Of a stretch of DNA of 64,000 nt, positions 43,658 through 52,158 are shown piece after piece; position 1 is the stretch's first letter; every line of letters starts with the position of its first letter. Made by a program: the position numbers and the translations under genes. Below the pieces are notes generated by a model. The model was not told where the DNA came from. It searched no databases and was given only the letters and a program-made list of their open reading frames with translations. The stretch is from Sporosarcina gallistercoris (GTDB taxonomy: Bacteria; Bacillota; Bacilli; Bacillales_A; Planococcaceae), in the NCBI RefSeq assembly GCF_014836415.1, contig NZ_JACSQY010000002.1, positions 62,001-126,000 of the forward strand. The letters are read 5' to 3'.

Positions 43658-43818
43658 ATGCCTTTTTTGGACAAAGATCATCTATCTTTCGCTCCGTCTA
43701 GCTGAAAAAACTAACTCTCCATCCACCTCATGGATTCGTTAGACTAAACAGTTCCATTCTAAAGGACTACCCGATATGATGAACATAACGAAACTTACAT
43801 ACGAAAGAAGGACTCGAC

Positions 43819-45927
43819 ATGAAAGCATTTTCCGGATTCGTTATTACGCGATATAAATGGCTCATTACGTTTTGGCTGATCTTACTTATCGGCCTCGCCG
43901 TGTTTGCAATCCGGCTGCCCGGACTTTTAGAGGGTGACGGGTTCCGTATGGATGGTGAGCAAGAAGAAGTCTCCAATATGTTAACGCAAGACTTCCATCA
44001 GCCTGATGAGACGATGTTTCTCGTCTTCGAAGGGAAAACGGATGCTGAGATATCAGACGCCCTAACCGCTATCAAAAAATTGAACATAACAGCAGGAATC
44101 ATTTCTCCACTGGATGAAACAGCCCAGTACAAAGAGGATATTTCCTATGCAATGCTTCAGTTTGACGACAGTGAAAGCGATAAATCAGGACTCGTCACTG
44201 AAATTCGTGATGCGGTAGGAACGGATGACGGCATCACACTTACCGGACAATCACCGATCACTAAGGACATTAATGCAGCAAGTCAAAAGGATTTAATGGT
44301 CGCAGAAGCGATCGGGCTGCCCATTGCACTTATTGTGCTCCTGTTTGCATTTGGCACTATTGTTGCTTCCATAGTACCTATTCTCATCGGGGTGGCAACG
44401 ATTGTAACGTCTTTCGGGATTCTTGCATTGTTCGGCGAAACAATGGATTTGTCCATCTTCGTGCTCAATATCATTCCCATGCTCGGACTCGCACTCAGTA
44501 TCGATTTTGCGCTATTGTTCATCAGTCGTTATCGGGAAGAACGGAAACGTCAATCGATTCCTGAAGCCGTCCGAACAACAATTGAAACTGCCGGTCGATC
44601 GATTATTTTCTCAGCGTTCTGCGTATTTATCGGACTTGGCGCAATGCTGCTCATCCGCGTGGATATCTTCCAAAACATCGCACTGGGTGGCATGATTGTC
44701 GTTTCGATGGCTGTACTTGCATCCATCACGCTCTTGCCAGCTGTGCTGCTTGTTTTGAAAGAACGGATTGACAAAGGAAAGATCCTCCGGGTCAAAACAG
44801 GAACAGACCGTTGGCGTACCTTTGCAGAACAGGTTATCAAACGCCCAGTTCTCATTACAATTGGCGCACTCCTATTACTTGGAATTGCATTGATTCCCGT
44901 ACGTAACATGACGTTAACGATTCCACAGATTGACTCGCTGCCACTTTCCTACGACACACGTTCTGCATACGAGAATATGGAAGATGCATTCGGAATGCGC
45001 GATGAATCGACTGCATTTGTAATTGCAGAACGCTCAGGTGGCTGGGTAGATGAAGACGGTTTGAATGCACTGCAAGACGTTCAGGAGGCTCTTGAAAAAG
45101 ATCCACTTACCGGGAAAGTGACAACCATTTTCTCGGAAAGCGGTATTGACCAACCTGAGACTTTCGGTCAAGCCCTGCAAGTTCCCGAGCAATCTGCTTC
45201 ATTACAACCTTTGCTCGAATCCTTCATCTCAAAAGACCTTCTTATGATTTCAGTTACGCTGGAAGCGGACGGTGCGTCGAGTGAAGCGCAGGAATGGGCA
45301 CGGAACTGGTCTGAGAAAGAGACTCCGTGGAACTTACAGGTCGGCGGAGAAGCAAAATTCAACCAAGAAATATTCGATGAGATTACAGACAATATCATCT
45401 ATGCATTACTCATTATTATCGTTTCGACGTTCATCATCTTAATGGTTGCGTTCCGTTCGCTTCTCATCCCGTTTAAAGCGATTCTGATGAACATCATCGG
45501 GCTGTCCGCATCATTCGGACTGCTCGTCTATATTTTCCAATATGGTCATTTCGGACTCCATCCCGGAACGATTGCACTGATTATCCCGGTCATCGTATTC
45601 AGTCTCGTGTTCGGACTAAGCATGGATTATGAGGTCTTCCTAATCTCTCGCATGCAGGAATCATATTTGGAAACTGGAGATAATGATAAATCGACGGTTG
45701 AGGGACTGGCTTCGACAAGTAAAGTCATCACGTCCGCTGCGCTCATCATGATCGTACTGACCGGTGCATTTGCTTTCACAGATGTCATGCCTGTGAAGCA
45801 AATTGGTGTCGGCATCGCGATTGCAGTCGCAATTGACGCCACTATCATCCGTTTGCTACTCGTTCCCAGTCTTATGAAACTGTTCGGAGACTGGAATTGG
45901 TGGTTGCCATTCCGTAAGAAAAGCTGA
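43819..45927 (+). CDS. MMPL-family RND transporter
   Basis: This is a 702-residue inner-membrane protein with two MMPL halves: helix 1 (residues 10-30), an extracellular domain, helices 2-6 (about 155-305), a second extracellular domain (about 365-525) and helices 8-12 (525-685). The proton-relay segments MLGLALSIDFALLFISRYREE near 222 and VFGLSMDYEVFLISRMQE near 598 contain the family Asp-Tyr/Phe pairs. Relatives export lipids, drugs or siderophores; B. subtilis YdfJ is comparable. No regulator is adjacent. AGAAGGA precedes the ATG. Confidence 0.87.
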   Translation: MKAFSGFVITRYKWLITFWLILLIGLAVFAIRLPGLLEGDGFRMDGEQEEVSNMLTQDFHQPDETMFLVFEGKTDAEISDALTAIKKLNITAGIISPLDETAQYKEDISYAMLQFDDSESDKSGLVTEIRDAVGTDDGITLTGQSPITKDINAASQKDLMVAEAIGLPIALIVLLFAFGTIVASIVPILIGVATIVTSFGILALFGETMDLSIFVLNIIPMLGLALSIDFALLFISRYREERKRQSIPEAVRTTIETAGRSIIFSAFCVFIGLGAMLLIRVDIFQNIALGGMIVVSMAVLASITLLPAVLLVLKERIDKGKILRVKTGTDRWRTFAEQVIKRPVLITIGALLLLGIALIPVRNMTLTIPQIDSLPLSYDTRSAYENMEDAFGMRDESTAFVIAERSGGWVDEDGLNALQDVQEALEKDPLTGKVTTIFSESGIDQPETFGQALQVPEQSASLQPLLESFISKDLLMISVTLEADGASSEAQEWARNWSEKETPWNLQVGGEAKFNQEIFDEITDNIIYALLIIIVSTFIILMVAFRSLLIPFKAILMNIIGLSASFGLLVYIFQYGHFGLHPGTIALIIPVIVFSLVFGLSMDYEVFLISRMQESYLETGDNDKSTVEGLASTSKVITSAALIMIVLTGAFAFTDVMPVKQIGVGIAIAVAIDATIIRLLLVPSLMKLFGDWNWWLPFRKKS

Positions 45928-45935
45928 ATGACGGC

Positions 45936-45974
45936 AAAAAGACGCACACTCCACGGCGGAGTGTGCGTCTTTTT
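45936..45974. terminator. Bidirectional terminator after the MMPL gene
   Basis: AAAAAGACGCACACTCC and GGAGTGTGCGTCTTTTT arms around a five-base loop, shared with the converging small-protein gene. Confidence 0.93.
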
Positions 45975-45977
45975 CCA

Positions 45978-46145
45978 TCAGTTTATGCTGGACTGTTCCA
46001 TCCACTGTATCGAAGCTGGTGCGCCCATCGATGAGTCCACATCGCGCTGGTCGTGTTTGAAAGTTGCCATGACTAAAAAGTAGATGGCTGCTACTGCAAC
46101 AATTGTCAGCACAACCACTGCAATCGCAATTGCTTTGCCTTTCAT
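45978..46145 (-). CDS. Small single-helix membrane protein (55 residues)
   Basis: The product begins MKGKAIAIAVVVLTIVAVAA, a positively charged start followed by one hydrophobic helix (residues 4-26), then a short polar tail ending WMEQSSIN. Its ATG overlaps the TGA of the upstream gene as ATGA, so translation is probably coupled. A strong terminator follows three bases after the stop. I do not recognise the family. The coupling and the terminator are the main evidence that it is a real gene. Confidence 0.7.
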   Translation of the reverse strand: MKGKAIAIAVVVLTIVAVAAIYFLVMATFKHDQRDVDSSMGAPASIQWMEQSSIN

Positions 46146-46618
46146 CGGACGATCCCTCCGTCCTCCACTTTCTTAAATCCTTCTTCTCTCAAATAAGCCA
46201 CAGCTTCTTGGTAATCTCCGAAGCTGTCTTCCAAATTCAACCCGTGATAGATATTCCAAGCACCGATCTCTTCTTTCAGCTCAAGCCGGGAATTGTGCCC
46301 ATCTAGCCAAATTTCTTCAACCGGCTCTGCTTCTGTTCCCTCTTCAGCTAATCCTGCGATAGCGTCTTCGATCGTCTTCCGTAATTCCGCTTCAGAAGCA
46401 TCACGAACATTTACGAGGCCACGGCTGTCAGGCTCATATCCAGGTACGTCCGCAACGTAAACGAACGCATTGCCATTTGGATGTAGATGTTGTACGACAA
46501 CGGTCTTATCAAATTTACTTTCTGCATAATGATAATTGATCCGCTTCATGGAAACGTCTTTTCGTGACAATTCCGGGTAAGATTCAATGATCGCTTGTTT
46601 TTCTTCAAATGTTAGCAT
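46142..46618 (-). CDS. Conserved-looking hypothetical protein, 158 residues
   Basis: This is a soluble, acidic protein without signal or membrane helices. It starts MLTFEEKQAIIESYPELSRKD and contains RINYHYAESKFDKTVVVQHLHPNGNAFVYV (about 26-55) and EIWLDGHNSRLELKEEIGAWNIYHG (about 103-127), giving an alpha/beta impression. I cannot assign a family or function. Its stop is coupled by ATGA to the start of a small membrane-protein gene, which suggests that the two products act together. GAGGAG lies about 13 bases upstream of the ATG, a slightly long spacing. Confidence 0.7.
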   Translation of the reverse strand: MLTFEEKQAIIESYPELSRKDVSMKRINYHYAESKFDKTVVVQHLHPNGNAFVYVADVPGYEPDSRGLVNVRDASEAELRKTIEDAIAGLAEEGTEAEPVEEIWLDGHNSRLELKEEIGAWNIYHGLNLEDSFGDYQEAVAYLREEGFKKVEDGGIVR

Positions 46619-46656
46619 AGGTCCTACACACTCCTCGTTTGGTTCGTTTCAGTATA

Positions 46657-47304
46657 TCATGATTCTTCGTGGATCAATAACCCGAACATCCGTGCGAAAC
46701 CGATTGCTTGTTCCTTTGAAACGGTGCACGCAGCAATTTTTGAAGGTGTCACTTCCAATCGCTCGAATGTACAATCTGCCAGATTCACTCCTGCAAGATC
46801 GGTCTCTCTGAAATTCGCATTCTCCAATTGGCTACGGGTAAGCTTCATATCTTTAAGAATACACTCATAAAAGTCCGACTCTGAAAACTGGGAATCCATG
46901 AGCTGAACCGCCTGCAACTTACTGAAGCTGAAACTGCTGTAGCGGGCGTCACACTCCTCAAATCGTACATGTTTGACTCCCGAATGATCGAAGTTCGCAC
47001 CCGTCAATTTGCAATTCCGGAATTCACAACGCAATAGGTCTGCATGTCCACCCTTTACATTCGAGAAATCGCACCGTTCAAATACAGTATCGACAAATGA
47101 GGCACCGGATAAATCCATTTCTGCAAATGTACAATCTGTAAACACTGCATCGTCCGTTGAGAGCTGCATTCCACTCGTGAAACGTAAATCTCCGCTCTCC
47201 ATGTCAACACACCGAAGGGTTTCCGGATCTGCCGGAATTTGCTCAGCACGCAGCTTTTCTCTATGAGCTGACAACTTAGGTTTCTGAAATACTACCTTCT
47301 TCAT
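46657..47304 (-). CDS. Pentapeptide-repeat protein
   Basis: This is a 215-residue protein with about 25 A(D/N)LxX-type pentapeptides between residues 55 and 195 (for example ADLLRCEFRNCKLTGANFDH and ENANFRETDLAGVNLADCTF), which should fold as a right-handed quadrilateral beta helix. Some relatives, such as Qnr and MfpA, mimic DNA and protect gyrase; many others have no known role. ATG 47304 has AGGAG nine bases upstream; a frame start at 47346 is weaker. A tiny membrane-protein frame ends 10 bases upstream on the same strand. Confidence 0.82.
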   Translation of the reverse strand: MKKVVFQKPKLSAHREKLRAEQIPADPETLRCVDMESGDLRFTSGMQLSTDDAVFTDCTFAEMDLSGASFVDTVFERCDFSNVKGGHADLLRCEFRNCKLTGANFDHSGVKHVRFEECDARYSSFSFSKLQAVQLMDSQFSESDFYECILKDMKLTRSQLENANFRETDLAGVNLADCTFERLEVTPSKIAACTVSKEQAIGFARMFGLLIHEES

Positions 47305-47314
47305 CCACTCACTC

Positions 47315-47413
47315 CTATCTTGTTTTCCATTCAGTAAATAAGACAATCACGATGACAACGGTAAATGCGACAATATAGAACCAATCCGGGATTGTACTCA
47401 GACCACCAAACAT
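47315..47413 (-). CDS. Very small membrane protein (32 residues)
   Basis: This short frame encodes a product that begins MFGGLSTIPDWFYIVAFTVV and ends in LFTEWKTR: a single hydrophobic helix (residues 12-26) with a basic C-terminus. GAGGAGTGG is placed eight to nine bases before the ATG, which supports translation. It is followed after 10 bases by the pentapeptide-repeat gene. No family is recognised. Confidence is limited by its length. Confidence 0.5.
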   Translation of the reverse strand: MFGGLSTIPDWFYIVAFTVVIVIVLFTEWKTR

Positions 47414-47587
47414 GACATCCACTCCTCAATATGTATCCATCTTAGGCCAACCCGTACAAAACCCGCTTCTTTCTCAAAGTATACCTTCAAACTACTCTCC
47501 TGGAAACTATCACCTCGATAAAATAAAGGGTTCACGCTGTATTCAATCGACTTCAGCAAGGTATACTAAGAAAAGGAGGCGAATTAT

Positions 47588-48715
47588 TTGAAACGTTTAT
47601 TCCTGTTCATGCTGCTTCTTGTTGCCCTCTTTCTCTCAAAGCCTTACTGGGAAGAACCGGTCTCTAAGTATGTGGATTTATCCTTCTTGGATTCTATAGA
47701 TGAAAAACTTGAAGACGTTGTCAACAAAGAAACGATTGATTCGACCATCGATACATTACGGACGGCTACACAAGATCTTGCCGGGATCATCTCAGACAAA
47801 ACAGAAGGATTGAAAGATGCGAAACAGTCGGTTGAAAAACCTGCGCTTGCAAAGCCCACGGCCACCCCGATTTCCATCAATAACCTTGAAATTGGTTCCT
47901 CTGCTGAACAAGTCACTGCTGCACTCGGTGAACCAAAGAGTCGATCCCTCAATGAGTACGGAGCCGAATGGCGAACGTATCACACGGATTATCAAAACTT
48001 CGTCATGGTCTCACTTGATGAATCCAACCGCGTCGGTGCCATTTATACGAATGACGACCTCATCTCATCTACAGTCGGCGTTTCGTATGGAGCCTCAAAA
48101 ACGGATGTCCGAAAGGCCCTCGGTCAACCGCTGACTAAGATGCGTAAAGGATTGAACGTGTTTGTCCTTCAACAGGATGAAGGAATGGACCTTTTTAAAC
48201 TCGGAGATGTCTATGCCTATGTATTTTATGACATTCATCAAGAAACGACAGTGACTGCCGTGGAACTCGTATCGGTCGCACTCGAAAACAACAAAAAGTC
48301 GCTCTACGCTGAGCGTAGCGAAGCGCTCCGTAATGGTTTTGAACGCCAATTATTCGATCTGACGAATGCAGCAAGGGTACGTCATGGCCGCTCGATCCTT
48401 TCTTGGGATAGCCAAGTTTCCGGAACTGCACGGAAACATAGTTCGGATATGGCTGTCAATGACTATTTTAGCCATGATAACTTACAAGGACTCTCCCCAT
48501 TCGACCGTATTAAGGAAGATGGAATAGGATTCAAACGCGCGGGCGAAAACCTAGCATATGGACAGTCCAGCAGCATCTTCGCACACGAAGGATTGATGAA
48601 TTCGAAAGGCCACCGCGAAAATATTCTTCTAAAGGATTATAGCAGCCTTGGTATCGGCGTCGACTTCAACCAAGAGATGCAGCCGTATTATACTGAAGAG
48701 TTTTTACTCAGATGA
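47588..48715 (+). CDS. CAP-domain protein with CAP-associated N-terminal domain (YlbC-like)
   Basis: This is a 375-residue exported protein. Residues 3-20 are a signal/anchor helix, residues about 100-235 the CAP-associated domain (two copies of IGSSAEQVTAALGEPKSR and VSYGASKTDVRKALGQPLTK), and residues 255-375 a CAP/SCP domain with HSSDMAVNDYFSHDNLQG and GHRENIL, whose two His and acidic residues form the usual cavity. The gene starts with TTG after AAAGGAGGC. B. subtilis YlbC has the same architecture; its function is unknown. The final YTEEFLLR suggests a complete domain. Confidence 0.82.
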   Translation: MKRLFLFMLLLVALFLSKPYWEEPVSKYVDLSFLDSIDEKLEDVVNKETIDSTIDTLRTATQDLAGIISDKTEGLKDAKQSVEKPALAKPTATPISINNLEIGSSAEQVTAALGEPKSRSLNEYGAEWRTYHTDYQNFVMVSLDESNRVGAIYTNDDLISSTVGVSYGASKTDVRKALGQPLTKMRKGLNVFVLQQDEGMDLFKLGDVYAYVFYDIHQETTVTAVELVSVALENNKKSLYAERSEALRNGFERQLFDLTNAARVRHGRSILSWDSQVSGTARKHSSDMAVNDYFSHDNLQGLSPFDRIKEDGIGFKRAGENLAYGQSSSIFAHEGLMNSKGHRENILLKDYSSLGIGVDFNQEMQPYYTEEFLLR

Positions 48716-48757
48716 AAAACAGCCTGACAGTGGAACACGCACTGTCGGCTGTTTTTT
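48716..48757. terminator. Bidirectional terminator between the CAP gene and sodC
   Basis: AAAAACAGCCTGACAGT and ACTGTCGGCTGTTTTTT arms with one bulge. Confidence 0.88.
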
Positions 48758-49311
48758 CACTTCGTCTTAAGTTCTGCACACGCAATCCGATCCCCAGAAT
48801 TCCCCGCAGGATCTGTTTTATAATCATCTGCATCTGCATGAATGACAAGCGCACTGCCATCCTCATCTATCAGTGAGTTGGATTTTCCAGGCTCCAGCGT
48901 CAGATTATGCATCGTCACTTTAACCGCCACTTTCCCATCTTCCCCCACGTTCAAATTCGGCAAGTCTCCAAGATGATACCCTTTCGGATTGTCAAAGCCA
49001 TGTTTTTTATCCGTCGGGTTAAAGTGACCGCCTGCCGATTTGAAATCTGGTGGAGTACAAACAGCCTTTTCATGAAGATGAATGCCGTGTATGCCCGGCT
49101 TCAGATTCTTAGCTCTCAAGCTAATCGTGAGAATTCCATCCACTTCTGTGAAATGGGCTTCTCCAATGGGTTTGCCCTCGGTATTGATTAAGCTTGCTTC
49201 AACTGTCTTCGTTACCTCTGCATTCACCGAAACTTTTTCATTCATTCCGCCACAACCACTCAACACAATCAGCATGATTGCAAAAAGCATTCCTCTAATG
49301 AGACGTTTCAT
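48757..49311 (-). CDS. sodC: Cu/Zn superoxide dismutase-like lipoprotein (SodC/YojM)
   Basis: This is a 184-residue lipoprotein (signal to lipobox VLSGC near residue 20). The SodC beta-barrel retains metal ligands: GIHLHEKAVC (two copper His plus the disulfide Cys), GGHFNP (bridging His), KHGFDNPKGYHLGDLPNL (zinc ligands), VIHADADDY (copper His) and IACAEL (second Cys). An active extracellular dismutase is therefore plausible, although B. subtilis YojM has been reported to have altered copper binding. ATAAGGAGG precedes the ATG. Confidence 0.87.
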   Translation of the reverse strand: MKRLIRGMLFAIMLIVLSGCGGMNEKVSVNAEVTKTVEASLINTEGKPIGEAHFTEVDGILTISLRAKNLKPGIHGIHLHEKAVCTPPDFKSAGGHFNPTDKKHGFDNPKGYHLGDLPNLNVGEDGKVAVKVTMHNLTLEPGKSNSLIDEDGSALVIHADADDYKTDPAGNSGDRIACAELKTK

Positions 49312-49382
49312 GTCGTTTTCAAACCTCCTTATAAGAAGGATGGCTGAAAACCTGTAAATTATGTGTCTTTATGGCTGTTTTT

Positions 49383-49766
49383 TCAAAGCTTCACTTCATC
49401 GCTCATTTCAAATACGTCAAAAATATCGCGCTGGATAATCAGTGACATGATTTTACCGTTCTTTTTAAAGTAATGGACGTTGCCGACTCGTGCTTCCACG
49501 ATTTCCGTCCATCCCCATTTTTCGATTTCCACCAAATATTCAGGGGGAGGCGTTCCTTCTTCGTCCCCGATGTTGTTCATTTTGTACTTGGCAGACTTTG
49601 CAATTTCCGTCGTACAGTCTTCCGGTTTTAGTTCGTACGCATTATTCGGTACAGGAAACCCTTCGTTAATGACCGCCATCCGATAGCCGTCTTCATGTGC
49701 AAATGTATAAGAACAGCCAGACAGCAGCCACACGCCTATGATGAGTATCCCGGCAATTCTTTTCAT
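49383..49766 (-). CDS. Lipoprotein of unknown function, 127 residues
   Basis: The product is an exported lipoprotein: signal MKRIAGILIIGVWLLSGC with lipobox LLSGC. The mature part has one further Cys (PEDCTTEI) and the motif GTPPPEYLVEIEKWGWTEIVEARVGNVHYFKKNG, which looks like a small beta domain. I do not recognise a family. ATG 49766 is used because GGGAGG lies about eight bases upstream; a GTG at 49775 overlaps that site. It stands alone between sodC and the rRNA methyltransferase gene. Confidence 0.7.
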   Translation of the reverse strand: MKRIAGILIIGVWLLSGCSYTFAHEDGYRMAVINEGFPVPNNAYELKPEDCTTEIAKSAKYKMNNIGDEEGTPPPEYLVEIEKWGWTEIVEARVGNVHYFKKNGKIMSLIIQRDIFDVFEMSDEVKL

Positions 49767-49843
49767 CGAATCCACCTCCCGAATCGTTCTGTTACTTCAA
49801 GAATACTTCATAAATTCGGTCATGTCTTTAACGGTTTTGTGAC

Positions 49844-49882
49844 AAAAAAACCGCCATGCGCTAAACGCAGTAGGCGGCTTTT
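49844..49882 (-). terminator. Terminator of the rRNA methyltransferase gene
   Basis: AAGCCGCC...GGCGGTTTTTTT with an inner TGCGTTTAGCGCA pairing, on the minus strand. Confidence 0.85.
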
Positions 49883-49885
49883 CAC

Positions 49886-51079
49886 TTATTTCAATTTCTG
49901 GATGATGCAGACTTTCAAGTAGTTGAATTCCGGATAATCCCGGTTTGTGCGGAAGTCTTTCGGCAAAGAGGATTCTTCCAGAATCTTGTACTTCGTGCCT
50001 GTTGTTTTGAACGCTTCATCAATGAACGTCTTGAACTTTTTCATACTGAAGCTGGCGTTGTTTGTAGATGCGACGATGAATCCTTTTTTCTCAGTGATCG
50101 CTATCGCATCCTGCAGCAATGCAGTGTAGTCTTTCGCTGAGCTGAATGTATACTTTTTAGAACGCGCAAAGCTTGGTGGATCTAACACAACCACATCGAA
50201 CTTCAGTTCATGGCGCTTCGCATAACGGAAGTAATCGAAGACATCCATCACTTTAATATCTTGCGCTTCATAGTCGATCCCGTTGACACTGAATTGTTCA
50301 ATCGTTTTCGCTAAACTGCGCTTCGCTAAGTCTACGCTTGTTGTCTTCACAGCTCCACCGCTTAACGCAGCGACGGAAAATGCACCTGTGTACGAAAACG
50401 TATTGAGCACATGATTGCCTTCTGAGTATTTGTCCCGCAGCGCTGCCCGGACATCCCGCTGATCGAGGAATATGCCTGTCATTGCGCCGTCATTCAAATC
50501 GACCGCGAAGTTCATGCCGTTTTCTTTGACGATGATCGGAAAATCACCAGGAGTACCAGATACGTAATCGTCTTGATCGATATACTGACCTTTTGTATCG
50601 AAGCGTTTTTTCTCATAAATCGCTTTTGCGTTGACGATCTTATCAAGAACGCCATAAACGTGATGCTTCATGGAGTAGATTCCTTCACTATACCAGCTTA
50701 CCATGTAATACCCATCGAAGTAATCGATGGAGAGGCCGCCAATACCGTCGCCTTCTCCGTTGAATAGACGGTATGCAGTCGTTTGTGTGTTCAACTTAAA
50801 GTTGCTTCGACGTTCAATTGCTGCACTGATGCGGGATTCGAAGAAGTTGAAGTCGATGGCTTCTTCTTCTTTTCTCGTCAACACCCAGCCGATTCCTTTG
50901 TTTTGGTTTCCATAATAGCCTTTTGCAATGAATCGGCGGTTCCGGTCGATCAGACGAAGTAAGTCTCCTTCTTCTTTTAAGACTTCAGGGTTCATGACAG
51001 CGTCTTTTAAAATGAGTGGATAGCCTTTCTTTAAAGCGATTCCACTTTTATCGTTTACGAGTACATCAATTGTTTTCAT
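49886..51079 (-). CDS. rlmI: Class I 23S rRNA m5C methyltransferase (RlmI-like, YwbD)
   Basis: This is a 397-residue enzyme. Residues 1-75 are a PUA RNA-binding domain (LKKGYPLILKDAV at the start), residues 75-175 an EEHEE-type linker, and residues 185-395 the Rossmann domain with motif I VLNTFSYTGAFSVAALSGGA near 225, the acidic SVDLAKRSLA, and motif IV VVLDPPSFARSKK near 305. This architecture is that of RlmI, which methylates C1962 of 23S rRNA in E. coli. Target identity in Bacillota is inferred. AAAGGATG precedes ATG 51079. Confidence 0.85.
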   Translation of the reverse strand: MKTIDVLVNDKSGIALKKGYPLILKDAVMNPEVLKEEGDLLRLIDRNRRFIAKGYYGNQNKGIGWVLTRKEEEAIDFNFFESRISAAIERRSNFKLNTQTTAYRLFNGEGDGIGGLSIDYFDGYYMVSWYSEGIYSMKHHVYGVLDKIVNAKAIYEKKRFDTKGQYIDQDDYVSGTPGDFPIIVKENGMNFAVDLNDGAMTGIFLDQRDVRAALRDKYSEGNHVLNTFSYTGAFSVAALSGGAVKTTSVDLAKRSLAKTIEQFSVNGIDYEAQDIKVMDVFDYFRYAKRHELKFDVVVLDPPSFARSKKYTFSSAKDYTALLQDAIAITEKKGFIVASTNNASFSMKKFKTFIDEAFKTTGTKYKILEESSLPKDFRTNRDYPEFNYLKVCIIQKLK

Positions 51080-51175
51080 GTTTTCATCCTTTTCTACGGA
51101 TATTTATGTCCGTTCACACATTTTCTTTATTATCGCACGTTTGGCTTGGAATTGCGATTCCTTGCTTATATATAT

Positions 51176-52060
51176 TCACAAAATGGATTTGCGGATTTTT
51201 CGTTTCATTAAAAAAGAAGGTTTGGTTTCTGCGAGCAGAATGGCGAGTAAAATAAGGGCAGCTCCGATGATCATTTGTCCTGTGACGATTTCGCGGAGCA
51301 TGATAATGGAGAAGATCATTCCCCATAACGACTCCATGGATAGCAGTATTGCCGCTTTTGTTTCGGAGACGTGCTTTTGCGCAACGGTCTGCAGTAAAAA
51401 TGCAAGCGTTGTGGAAAACACACCTAAATAGAGTAATGAAGTTGCGGAGGTAGTCGTGATAGGAAGGGACGCCTCCCCTTTCACTCCGATTACGATCCAG
51501 GCGATGACCGCAGCTACTGTCATCTGTACAAGCGTCAATGAAATCGCGTCTTCTTTACGGACGAACTGTCCAGTGTAGAAAATATGGAATGCAAAAAATA
51601 CTGCACACAAAAGTGATAATACATCTCCAGGATTGACTGTCAATGATCCATTCAGCGATAACAAGGCAATCCCCGTCATCGCAAGAATTGCCCCTGCGAT
51701 TTCAAACGGACTCACTCTTCTTCGGTAAAGTACAAATGCTATGAACGGGACGATCAGAACATTCACCGCCGTTAAAAACGCATTATTCGATGGAGTCGTA
51801 TATTGCAGACCTACCGTTTGAAAAGCGAATGCACCATATAAAAACACACCTAATAAGCCACCCTTCAAAAGAACAGCTGTAGAAAGTTTCAATAGTTTTT
51901 TATAAAACACAACTCCAAGCAAAACAGCCCCAATGACAAATCGTCCCGCTAAGATCTGGTAAGGACTGAAATAGTCCAACGAGATTGCACTTACAGGAAA
52001 TCCTGTTCCCCAAATAATGGCCGTTACAAGCAGGCCGATTTCACCCATGTATTTACGCAT
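51176..52060 (-). CDS. EamA/DMT-family transporter
   Basis: This is a 294-residue drug/metabolite transporter with ten helices in two EamA repeats (residues 5-135 and 150-285). Typical first-repeat start EIGLLVTAIIWGTGFPVSAISLDYFSPYQILAGRF and second-repeat VNPGDVLSLLCAVFFAFHIFYTG are visible. Relatives export amino acids or metabolites; substrate unknown. The frame is open far upstream to 52504 but that part overlaps cstA and lacks membrane character. ATG 52060 is seven bases after GGGGGG. Confidence 0.83.
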   Translation of the reverse strand: MRKYMGEIGLLVTAIIWGTGFPVSAISLDYFSPYQILAGRFVIGAVLLGVVFYKKLLKLSTAVLLKGGLLGVFLYGAFAFQTVGLQYTTPSNNAFLTAVNVLIVPFIAFVLYRRRVSPFEIAGAILAMTGIALLSLNGSLTVNPGDVLSLLCAVFFAFHIFYTGQFVRKEDAISLTLVQMTVAAVIAWIVIGVKGEASLPITTTSATSLLYLGVFSTTLAFLLQTVAQKHVSETKAAILLSMESLWGMIFSIIMLREIVTGQMIIGAALILLAILLAETKPSFLMKRKIRKSIL

Positions 52061-52119
52061 CCAGCATCCCCCCTGTATGTGACTAGTATACAAGGGAACA
52101 CAAAGCTCCGTATAGAGTA

Positions 52120-52153
52120 AAAAAAGACCTTCGGTGTGTTTTCCGAAGGTCGC
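52120..52153 (-). terminator. cstA terminator
   Basis: GACCTTCGG and CCGAAGGTC arms on the minus strand, then six T residues; it lies immediately after the stop. Confidence 0.9.
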
Positions 52154-52158
52154 GTCTA

